From the NCBI GenBank assembly GCA_948470005.1, contig CAOKNI010000042.1, positions 1-6,639 of the forward strand: DNA of 6,639 nt. Direction: 5' to 3'. The notes beneath the pieces are model-generated. The model saw only the letters and a list, made by a program, of their open reading frames with translations. It was not told where the DNA came from and searched no databases. The position numbers were made by a program, and so were the translations under genes. Source of the DNA: an uncultured Mycoplasmatota bacterium (GTDB taxonomy: Bacteria; Bacillota_I; Bacilli_A; RF39; UBA660). Shown here one piece after another: positions 1 through 6,639 of this stretch; the first letter of the stretch is position 1, and every line of letters begins with the position of its first letter.

Positions 1-65
1 GTCTAATAAATTAAAAGTTTTTTTATAAACCTGCATTTAGTCTAAAAATTTACGTAGCATTTTGA

Positions 66-716
66 TTACTTTAGAGTCTCTGACTTTTTTACTAAATATA
101 TCTTATTACCTTTATAAAAAGCATAAAAAACATCTTTTACATCTAATCTTTTATTTCGAAGTTCCAGCTCTAACCAGCTTTTTGTTTTATGAATATATTT
201 TAAAGCTTTATTTTGGATAGATCCATCCACTATTAAAGGCATAGGATAAGAACTTTTTAATCTAAAGAAATTATATTTAAATATAGAAAGCTTACCATTT
301 GGTTCTAAAAAGGCATATTCCACATCTTCAATATTTCGTATTTCTTTTTGCCGCAGACTAAGCAGTAAATCATCCATACTATACCGCTGCTTCACCATTT
401 CATGATAATTAATCTTGCCATTTACAATTATTAAAGAAGGCTTGCCACCAAATATTGTTCTAAAAGTTCTTGATTTAACAGAAATAAAAGCAAGCAGTAA
501 TTCTAACACTACCAAAATACTAATAGGTAAAATCGTTAAAAAAATAGAATCTTTATTATTTTCAATACTAATAGCTACTAGTTCCGCGATAAGTATTGAA
601 ACTATTAAATCAATAATACCTAATTGTCCAACTTCTCTTTTACCCATAATTCGGTAAGCTAAAGTAATATAAAAGTAAAAAAATAAAGTTCTAAACACTA
701 CATTAAATAGTTCCAA
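66..716 (-). CDS. DUF421 (YetF-type) membrane protein
   Basis: Inner-membrane protein of the DUF421/YetF family (compare Bacillus YetF and YrbG); the molecular role of the family is poorly defined. From the start chosen here it has 216 residues. Three hydrophobic helices lie at about 4-22, 33-50 and 57-78, with the family motif MGKREVGQL at 24-32 in the loop after helix 1. The soluble DUF421 domain follows, with GKPSLIIVNGKI at 91-102 and the LRQKEI...EYAFLEPNGKLSI segment at 121-145, then a tail repeating an LIVDG...DVFYAFY pattern. The frame is open to a GTG at 725, but AGGTGAT at 721-727 contains that GTG and lies 4 nt before an in-frame TTG at 716-714. TTG is therefore the likelier start. 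It stops with TAA. It is divergent from the TIGR04086-type gene, and no terminator is visible in the 65 bases downstream. Family assignment is firm; function is unknown. Confidence 0.9.
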   Translation of the reverse strand: MELFNVVFRTLFFYFYITLAYRIMGKREVGQLGIIDLIVSILIAELVAISIENNKDSIFLTILPISILVVLELLLAFISVKSRTFRTIFGGKPSLIIVNGKINYHEMVKQRYSMDDLLLSLRQKEIRNIEDVEYAFLEPNGKLSIFKYNFFRLKSSYPMPLIVDGSIQNKALKYIHKTKSWLELELRNKRLDVKDVFYAFYKGNKIYLVKKSETLK

Positions 717-720
717 AATA

Positions 721-727
721 ATCACCT
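721..727 (-). promoter_or_regulatory. Ribosome binding site that decides the DUF421 start
   Basis: On the minus strand the sequence reads AGGTGAT, then TATT, then TTG. This is a strong match to the 3' half of the AAGGAGGTGATC consensus and sits 4 nt before TTG. The upstream GTG candidate lies inside this site, so it cannot use it. Confidence 0.65.
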
Positions 728-791
728 AATTATATTATGAACTTATTCATATTTTTTTAATCACTAAAATATATATTAAATGGGTGATATC
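726..791. promoter_or_regulatory. Divergent promoter region, DUF421 gene / TIGR04086-type gene
   Basis: This short AT-rich gap must drive both genes. On the minus strand overlapping -10 candidates are CATAAT (739-734) and TATAAT (734-729); neither has a convincing -35 at 16-18 nt. CATAAT gives the same -10 to ribosome-site spacing (6 nt) as the tgt promoter. On the plus strand TAAAAT (765-770) and TATATT (772-777) are possible -10 boxes, again without a good -35. I cannot choose between them, and no operator-like repeat stands out. Confidence 0.35.
782..787 (+). promoter_or_regulatory. Ribosome binding site that decides the TIGR04086-type start
   Basis: GGGTGA followed by TATC and the ATG at 792. 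An earlier in-frame ATG at 780 overlaps this site and has no ribosome site of its own, so 792 is preferred. Confidence 0.65.
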
Positions 792-1178
792 ATGAATACA
801 TTTTTTAAATATTTAAAATATATAGGATTATTCTTTATCTTTATTATTATCATTACTATTGTATTTTCTCTTATTAATTTAACAGGATTTGCAAGTGATT
901 TTCTAAGCAAGCTATCTATAATTCTTACTGCCATTTCTTTTTTTATAATCAGTATGAAAGCTAGTAATGAAACCAAAGAAAAAGGCTATATTCTAGGCTT
1001 AAAATTAGGACTTATCTGTATAATAATGCTGATACTTTTAAACTTAATTTTCTTTCAAAGTAGATTCTCTATTGATAGACTAATATATTACACAATCTTA
1101 CTTGCAAGTAGCGTCTTAGGCGGTTCATTTGGCAAAAACTTCAAACTTAAAAGCTTTGGTCGTAAATCTTCCAACTAA
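792..1178 (+). CDS. Small four-helix membrane protein, TIGR04086/YrzE-like
   Basis: Predicted integral membrane protein of 128 residues with four hydrophobic helices at about 10-30, 36-54, 66-88 and 97-113, a charged loop (KASNETKEKG) between helices 2 and 3, and a Lys/Arg-rich tail. Size, four-helix topology and the Gly-rich LGGSFGKN segment at the end of helix 4 (109-116) fit the TIGR04086/YrzE family, which in Bacillota is often found near tgt and yajC. Its position next to tgt supports this, although here it is inverted and converges on the tgt unit. No function is known. An in-frame ATG at 780 would add four residues but overlaps the ribosome site. It stops with TAA, and the last base of the stop codon belongs to the terminator stem. 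Confidence 0.8.
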   Translation: MNTFFKYLKYIGLFFIFIIIITIVFSLINLTGFASDFLSKLSIILTAISFFIISMKASNETKEKGYILGLKLGLICIIMLILLNLIFFQSRFSIDRLIYYTILLASSVLGGSFGKNFKLKSFGRKSSN

Positions 1179-1203
1179 AAAATCTAATCTCCATTAGATT
1201 TTT
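1178..1203. terminator. Bidirectional intrinsic terminator between convergent genes
   Basis: A perfect 11-bp inverted repeat, AAAAATCTAAT / ATTAGATTTTT, with a 4-base loop (CTCC). It begins on the last base of the plus-strand stop codon and ends one base before the stop codon of the minus-strand gene. The A/T ends of the arms give a U run at the 3' side on either strand. The stem is AT-rich, so efficiency may be moderate. Confidence 0.85.
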
Positions 1204-1204
1204 A

Positions 1205-2675
<1,471 letters not shown>

Positions 2676-2677
2676 TC

Positions 2678-2702
2678 AAAAAGGCGAGGAATTACTCCTC
2701 AC
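2678..2702 (-). terminator. Intrinsic terminator of the secreted-protein gene
   Basis: On the minus strand GTGAGGA, loop GTAAT, TCCTCGC form a 7-bp stem with one G-U pair, followed by CTTTTT. The stem includes the last codons and overlaps the TAA stop of the gene at 2692-3435. Confidence 0.75.
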
Positions 2703-3435
2703 TTTTACAACTAATATCTTTATCTTTAATAAACTGTGCTGCACTTACAGAATTGCTTTGCTTTTTAGTAAATTTGCCATTTTTATAAGTATAAGTATAA
2801 AGAGCCTCTACAACTTGAGAAGATTTCAAATCACAAATATATTTATCTCCCATATAATTATAACCATTAAGCCTAGAAGCATTTACTATTAATTTACCAT
2901 CTTTAAATGTTAAAAATTCTGTTTCATAATCATAATCTTTAATTAACATATCATCATCAATTTCATGTTCTTCTAATATAACCTGACCATTTAAATCTAT
3001 GGCATAAAGGGAAGTTGTTCCCCCATTTACACCTTTGGTAATTGTAAAACTAATTACTTCTTCTTCTAAAACAAAAAAATTCATAAACAAAGTATATTCA
3101 TCACTACTATTAGTTTCAATATTTAAGCCTTCTTCTTTATAAAAAACTTTGTCATTTAAAGTGGCAGCCAAAGTATTTGGGTACCCATTGTCTTTGAAAT
3201 CCTCAAATCGAAACAATAATTCATAGTTTTTATCACCAATTTTTATATTTTTTTTACACATTGCTGCATTTTTTTCACTACAATCATCAACCATTAAAGC
3301 GTAATCATCCACTTTTACTCTTATACCGTTTACTCGCAAATGACTATCTTCATATTTATATAAGCTTGCAAAAGCAAACAATCCTAAAGTAATCCCTATT
3401 GTGAGTATTAAAACTATTATATTTTTCTTTTTCAA
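2692..3435 (-). CDS. Exported or membrane-anchored protein, unknown function
   Basis: Not recognised. It has 247 residues with a basic start (MKKKN) and one hydrophobic helix at about 6-26 that could be a signal anchor or an uncleaved signal peptide; there is no lipobox Cys. The rest is soluble, acidic and probably beta-rich, with repeated short strand-like pieces (KNYELLFRFEDF, TLFMNFFVLEEE, YETEFLTFKDGKLIV) and an acidic stretch around 154-171. Four cysteines (52, 60, 201, 243) lie in the external part and could form disulfides. The start is TTG at 3435, 7 nt after GGGAG; no better ATG exists nearby. It has its own promoter and an intrinsic terminator, so it may be a single-gene unit, although xer transcripts could also run into it. 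Real-gene status is supported by length, ribosome site, promoter and terminator. Confidence 0.85.
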   Translation of the reverse strand: MKKKNIIVLILTIGITLGLFAFASLYKYEDSHLRVNGIRVKVDDYALMVDDCSEKNAAMCKKNIKIGDKNYELLFRFEDFKDNGYPNTLAATLNDKVFYKEEGLNIETNSSDEYTLFMNFFVLEEEVISFTITKGVNGGTTSLYAIDLNGQVILEEHEIDDDMLIKDYDYETEFLTFKDGKLIVNASRLNGYNYMGDKYICDLKSSQVVEALYTYTYKNGKFTKKQSNSVSAAQFIKDKDISCKSEE

Positions 3436-3442
3436 AATATCA

Positions 3443-3447
3443 CTCCC
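3443..3447 (-). promoter_or_regulatory. Ribosome binding site before a TTG start
   Basis: GGGAG, 7 nt before TTG at 3435. It supports the non-ATG start of the exported-protein gene. Confidence 0.65.
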
Positions 3448-3455
3448 TATCCTAA

Positions 3456-3484
3456 ATTATAAATAATATTTTTCAAAATTACAA
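3456..3484 (-). promoter_or_regulatory. Sigma-A-type promoter of the exported-protein gene
   Basis: On the minus strand: TTGTAA (3484-3479), a 17-nt spacer, TATAAT (3461-3456). The predicted leader is about 14 nt. It lies in the gap after the xer stop codon, where I see no terminator hairpin. Confidence 0.65.
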
Positions 3485-3498
3485 GCTTTTTACTATTT

Positions 3499-4398
3499 TT
3501 ATTTTTCGCGCGGATGTGTACATTTATATACACTTTTAAGTCGCTCACTTGTAACATGGGTATAAATTTGCGTCGTACTTAAAGATTCATGGCCAAGTAA
3601 TTCTCCCACGGAACGTATATCTGCACCATTATTAAGCAAATCGGTTGCAAATGTATGTCTTAACGTATGAGGCGTAACTTTAGTTCCTGTTTTTTTCTCT
3701 TTCGCATATTTTTTTACTATTCCTTCCGCTGTTCTTGAAGTTATGGGCTTACCACTTTTACTAATAAATAAATATTCGCTTGATACCCCATTTAATATTT
3801 CCGGACGCTTTTTCATTAAATATAATCTCATAAGCTCTTCATTCATGGCTTTAAAATAAACAATTCGCTCTTTACTTCCTTTCCCCATAACTCTAATTGT
3901 TTTTTCTACCATATTTATATCGCTTAGTTTAATACGGCATGCTTCGCTAATTCGTATACCTGTCACATAAAGCATAAAAACCAAAAAAGTATTTCTAACT
4001 TCTAAACTATCTTTAAATTCATTTATTTTAAAAAGTTCTATTTCTTCACTACTATTCAAAAAATTAGGCAGTTTTTTTGCCACTTTGGGATTTCGAATAT
4101 TAAGAAAATGATTAGTATTAACTACTTTTAAATCTAATAAAAAATTATAAAAACTTCTAACAGCACTTAAAGCTAAAGAAGAAGTTTTATTATCCAGTCC
4201 TAATTTAATGAGATATGCTTTATAACTAGATGCTATTTCTAAATCTATTTTTAAGAAATTTATTTTTTTTACTTTTAAAAACTTTTCATATCTTTGTAAA
4301 TTTAATCTATATGTTGCGCCGGTCTTTACAGAATAATTAAGTTCATACACCAAATAATCATAAAACGAATTTACATAACTTAAAAAATCATTTTTCAT
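3499..4398 (-). CDS. xerD: XerD-like tyrosine site-specific recombinase
   Basis: Tyrosine recombinase of the XerC/XerD family. Such enzymes resolve chromosome dimers at dif with FtsK; related ones integrate mobile elements. The 299 residues comprise an N-terminal SAM-like core-binding domain (about 1-90) and a C-terminal catalytic domain (about 110-290). The full catalytic set is visible: Arg149 in TGIRISEA, Lys173 in GKGSKER, His244 and Arg247 in HTLRHTFA, His270 in LLGHESLSTTQIY, and nucleophile Tyr279. Spacing matches E. coli XerD almost exactly, and the tail ends in the XerD-like HPRE. No second Xer gene, dif site or att repeats are visible here, so a housekeeping role is favoured over phage integration; XerC or a single-recombinase Xer is possible. 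The ATG at 4398 overlaps the upstream gene by 11 nt and has no clear ribosome site, which suggests translational coupling. Confidence 0.9.
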   Translation of the reverse strand: MKNDFLSYVNSFYDYLVYELNYSVKTGATYRLNLQRYEKFLKVKKINFLKIDLEIASSYKAYLIKLGLDNKTSSLALSAVRSFYNFLLDLKVVNTNHFLNIRNPKVAKKLPNFLNSSEEIELFKINEFKDSLEVRNTFLVFMLYVTGIRISEACRIKLSDINMVEKTIRVMGKGSKERIVYFKAMNEELMRLYLMKKRPEILNGVSSEYLFISKSGKPITSRTAEGIVKKYAKEKKTGTKVTPHTLRHTFATDLLNNGADIRSVGELLGHESLSTTQIYTHVTSERLKSVYKCTHPREK

Positions 4399-4858
4399 AT
4401 AAGTAAAAATACAACTTTCTTTGAATGAAATAATTAAGCTTTGTCATCATCTGTAAAAAACTCTGGACATCACAACTACTTTTTAATTTATTTAATACTT
4501 CTGCATCAATTTTATTATTTAAAAAATTATATATTTTATTTATTAAATTTTTATTTTGATAATTGTTTTTCAAATAATCCCACATATCATAATATTTATC
4601 CTTTGTTAAAGCATCTGTCTTCCTTATAACACTTTTTTCATAATAAATCACGACAAGAGACATTTTATCATTTATATCCAATAAATTTGCTTCTTTTATT
4701 GATTTAAATATTTCTGCTTCGGTATGCTTCAAAGTAAAATTATCTAATTCTTCTAATTTCCAAGTTGCAAAGTTTTTGGCAATATTTAAATCTCCTAAAT
4801 TAATTGGAAAATAATTATTAGGTTTGATTTCCACAGCTAAATAATATTTATCTTCCAT
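4388..4858 (-). CDS. Unrecognised cytosolic protein coupled to xerD
   Basis: I do not recognise this protein. It has 156 residues with no signal peptide or membrane helix. The first third looks mixed alpha/beta (YYLAVEIKP at 5-13, LEELDNFTLKHTEAEIFKSIKEANLL at 35-60, SLVVIYYEKSVI at 67-78); the second half (about 86-154) is probably helical and rich in Lys, Asn, Leu and Tyr. One Cys lies at 129. The ATG at 4858 follows GAGAGG by 8 nt, and a good promoter lies just upstream. It ends in TGA within the start region of xerD (11-nt overlap), so it is the first gene of a two-gene operon and may affect or be balanced with the recombinase; that is inference from position only. The use of TGA as a stop and TGG for Trp fits the standard code. 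Confidence 0.8.
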   Translation of the reverse strand: MEDKYYLAVEIKPNNYFPINLGDLNIAKNFATWKLEELDNFTLKHTEAEIFKSIKEANLLDINDKMSLVVIYYEKSVIRKTDALTKDKYYDMWDYLKNNYQNKNLINKIYNFLNNKIDAEVLNKLKSSCDVQSFLQMMTKLNYFIQRKLYFYLYEK

Positions 4859-4866
4859 CTAATCAT

Positions 4867-4872
4867 CCTCTC
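4867..4872 (-). promoter_or_regulatory. Ribosome binding site of the xerD-coupled gene
   Basis: GAGAGG, 8 nt before the ATG at 4858; the only strong ribosome site of this two-gene unit. Confidence 0.65.
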
Positions 4873-4880
4873 TTTTCCCT

Positions 4881-4909
4881 ATTATACCTAATTTATATTT
4901 ATTAGTAAA
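4881..4909 (-). promoter_or_regulatory. Sigma-A-type promoter of the unknown gene-xerD operon
   Basis: On the minus strand: TTTACT (4909-4904), a 17-nt spacer, TATAAT (4886-4881). It overlaps the TAA stop codon (4904-4902) of the ABC exporter gene. The leader would be about 16 nt. Confidence 0.65.
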
Positions 4910-6524
4910 TGTTTTTATCTTTCTTAAATGGCTTTTTTGCCAAGTTATGATTTTTAAACTCATAAAACTTATTACATATTATTTTTAATTTTTCATTATG
5001 CGTTACAATAATAAGGGTTTTATCTTTAAAATATTTTAAAATAAAATTACAAACAACCTCTTCGGTATGCTTATCTAAATTGCTCGTTGGTTCGTCTAAA
5101 ATATATATTTCTTTGTTCATTAAAAAAGCTCTTAATATATTAATTCTGCGTTTTTGACCAGTTGAAAGTTTAAGGCCTTTTTCATCGACATTTGTATAAA
5201 TCCCATCTTTAAAAGTAAATATTTCTTCTAGCTCTAATTCTTCTAGATATCCTCTAATTACCAAATCATTGACTTGTTTATCCAAACACAGATTTTCTTT
5301 AATTGTCATATTAAATAGCTCTATTTCTTGACTAACAACTCCAATATCTAGTTTTACATCTAATAAATCTTCTTTATCTATTAAAACTTGTCCTTCATAA
5401 CTAGTAATATTTCCAAGTAAAAGATTAACAAATGAAGTTTTACCTTGACCTGATTTACCAGTTATCATAATCCTATCGTTTTTATTAATTAAAAACTCTT
5501 TAACTTTTATTTTGAGATCAGTATTAGTATATTTAATAACTATATTTTGACAAATAATATTGTTAAAATCTTTTATTTCTTTCCTAAAATCATTTAAATT
5601 AAAAATCTTTTTTACCTTTTTAGTTATAACTTTTAATTCATAAACATTAATTATCGTTCCTGATAATTCTTCAAAAACAAAGCCCATTTCTACTTGTAAA
5701 GCTATATAAAAGGTAATAACACCTATTGTATCAATACCACTTGCTAAATCAATCGCTGCTTTTACAATCCCTAATATAAAAGGTACCATTATAAGGAAAT
5801 TTCGAAGCATTTCTTCTTTAGCATAATATTTTACACATTTTTTATTTTCCCTAAATTGCTTTCTACCCATTTTATCAATTTTTTTAAGAAAATAATTATC
5901 ATTATTAAGTAGTTTTACTGTTCTTATATTGCTAATAAAGTCGTTATACATCGAAGAGTATTCATATTCTTGCTCGTATAATTCTTCAACTTGTTTATTT
6001 CCTTTTTTTAATACTTTAATACTCAAAAAAACACATATGATACTTGTAAATAATCCTATAATAAAAAGAATAAGTCCTTGTTTATAAAGAGTATAAAATA
6101 AAAAAATAAGGGATATAACAATACTAAGATATTCTGCTTGCAAGATTTTTCTTACTAGTTCACATATTTTTTCAATAATACTATGAAAATAACCTGTTTG
6201 GTATTTTGAAATAACTTCAGCCGGCAAATTACTTAAACTTTTATAAAATTCTTTATATTGCTTATTTTGATATTCATATAAGTAATTATCACTCAAATTT
6301 CTTAGTAGATAGTTACCACCTACTCTAAATAATTTAGAAACAAGAAAAATACCAATAACTAGTATTGCTTTTTCTAAGGTAAAAGGCAAAGTTAAAAACA
6401 AAGTAAAAGCAAAAGGAACAAAATAATAAATAAAAGATAAAAAAGCATCTAGCAAAAAAATTTTAATAATGCTTTTTTTATCAAGCCCCTTAAATATAAA
6501 AATAACATCTGCTACTTCTTTCAT
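4902..6524 (-). CDS. ABC exporter half-transporter (permease-ATPase fusion)
   Basis: Membrane exporter half-unit with fused permease and ATPase, expected to work as a dimer. The 540 residues hold six likely membrane helices at about 19-45, 50-66, 130-147, 150-172, 242-263 and 265-290. The nucleotide-binding domain runs from about 325: Walker A GKSGQGKTS (356-364, Lys362), Q-loop Gln399, signature LSTGQ (453-457), Walker B IYILDEP with Asp477 and Glu478, D-loop SNLD (481-484), His509. All motifs are intact. It is slightly short for the class (about 570-600). There is no N-terminal C39 peptidase. The ATG at 6524 has AGGAG 8 nt upstream. The substrate (drug, lipid or peptide) cannot be told: there is no precursor peptide, modification enzyme or second half-transporter in the window, so it is a homodimer or its partner lies elsewhere. 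No clear terminator follows it. Confidence 0.92.
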   Translation of the reverse strand: MKEVADVIFIFKGLDKKSIIKIFLLDAFLSFIYYFVPFAFTLFLTLPFTLEKAILVIGIFLVSKLFRVGGNYLLRNLSDNYLYEYQNKQYKEFYKSLSNLPAEVISKYQTGYFHSIIEKICELVRKILQAEYLSIVISLIFLFYTLYKQGLILFIIGLFTSIICVFLSIKVLKKGNKQVEELYEQEYEYSSMYNDFISNIRTVKLLNNDNYFLKKIDKMGRKQFRENKKCVKYYAKEEMLRNFLIMVPFILGIVKAAIDLASGIDTIGVITFYIALQVEMGFVFEELSGTIINVYELKVITKKVKKIFNLNDFRKEIKDFNNIICQNIVIKYTNTDLKIKVKEFLINKNDRIMITGKSGQGKTSFVNLLLGNITSYEGQVLIDKEDLLDVKLDIGVVSQEIELFNMTIKENLCLDKQVNDLVIRGYLEELELEEIFTFKDGIYTNVDEKGLKLSTGQKRRINILRAFLMNKEIYILDEPTSNLDKHTEEVVCNFILKYFKDKTLIIVTHNEKLKIICNKFYEFKNHNLAKKPFKKDKNIY

Positions 6525-6532
6525 TTTTCATA

Positions 6533-6537
6533 CTCCT
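6533..6537 (-). promoter_or_regulatory. Ribosome binding site of the ABC exporter
   Basis: AGGAG, 8 nt before the ATG at 6524. A nearer ATG at 6531 is out of frame and too close to the site. Confidence 0.7.
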
Positions 6538-6552
6538 AAATTATTTAAATAT

Positions 6553-6581
6553 ATTATAACATGTAAAAGCTTGAATATAAA
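6553..6581 (-). promoter_or_regulatory. Extended -10 promoter of the ABC exporter
   Basis: On the minus strand: TGTTATAAT (6561-6553), a perfect -10 with the TGn extension, and a weaker -35 TTTATA (6581-6576) at 17 nt. The leader would be about 22 nt. The remaining 58 bases to the window edge show no gene. Confidence 0.7.
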
Positions 6582-6639
6582 AGATTTAAAAACGTTGAAT
6601 TAAAAAGTAAACGCTCGTAATTGATTCAAAACAAGAGAA

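Noticed and set aside
1..36. Possible start of another minus-strand gene running off the left edge (MQVYKKTFNLLD)
   Set aside because: Only 12 codons, no ribosome binding site, and an in-frame stop directly before the ATG; not supportable.
4388..4390. TGA read as Trp (mycoplasma code)
   Set aside because: All identified genes are complete with TGG for Trp, and this TGA ends a gene at a natural overlap with the xerD start.
3436..4398. Xer gene as a mobile-element integrase with a dif or att site in the window
   Set aside because: No 28-bp dif-like arms or direct repeats were seen, no phage or plasmid genes are nearby, and residue spacing fits housekeeping XerD.
4929..4942. TGGC-T6-GCCA palindrome near the end of the ABC exporter gene as a terminator
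   Set aside because: The stem is only 4 bp, it has no following U run on the coding strand, and it is within the coding region.
6595..6629. Inverted repeat TTGAAT / ATTCAA upstream of the ABC exporter promoter as an operator
   Set aside because: Only 6-bp arms, 23 nt apart, in very AT-rich DNA; expected by chance.

Overview
The window comes from a very AT-rich, Gram-positive-type bacterium of the Bacillota/Mycoplasmatota kind. The signs are runs of A/T, a Lys/Asn/Ile-rich proteome, Shine-Dalgarno sequences of the AGGAGGTGAT type and textbook TATAAT boxes. The standard bacterial code applies: TGG encodes Trp and at least one gene ends in TGA, so this is not a TGA=Trp mycoplasma. The layout looks chromosomal and housekeeping-like. 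I see no insertion sequence, phage gene, CRISPR array, tRNA or rRNA.

Left part (1-1203): a DUF421 (YetF-type) membrane protein on the minus strand is divergent from a four-helix TIGR04086/YrzE-type membrane protein, the only plus-strand gene. That gene converges on the tgt unit, and the two share an 11-bp hairpin that can terminate in both directions.

Middle (1205-2702): tgt (queuosine tRNA-guanine transglycosylase) and a small single-pass membrane protein form a two-gene operon with an 11-nt overlap. A strong promoter sits directly in front of tgt, 2 nt after the terminator of the upstream gene. Tgt has all its catalytic and zinc residues, but its base-recognition loop differs from the usual preQ1-type loop by one extra residue.

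Right part (2692-6639): four more minus-strand genes. An ABC exporter half-transporter (6524 to 4902) has its own extended -10 promoter. An unrecognised cytosolic protein overlaps a XerD-like tyrosine recombinase by 11 nt, and their promoter covers the exporter's stop codon. A secreted or membrane-anchored cysteine-containing protein of unknown function follows, with its own promoter and terminator.

The main themes are extreme compaction (promoters butting against terminators and stop codons, short leaders of roughly 13-22 nt, two 11-nt gene overlaps), non-ATG starts, and several unrecognised small proteins. I found no convincing new multi-gene system. The best leads are the altered Tgt pocket and the xer-coupled unknown gene.
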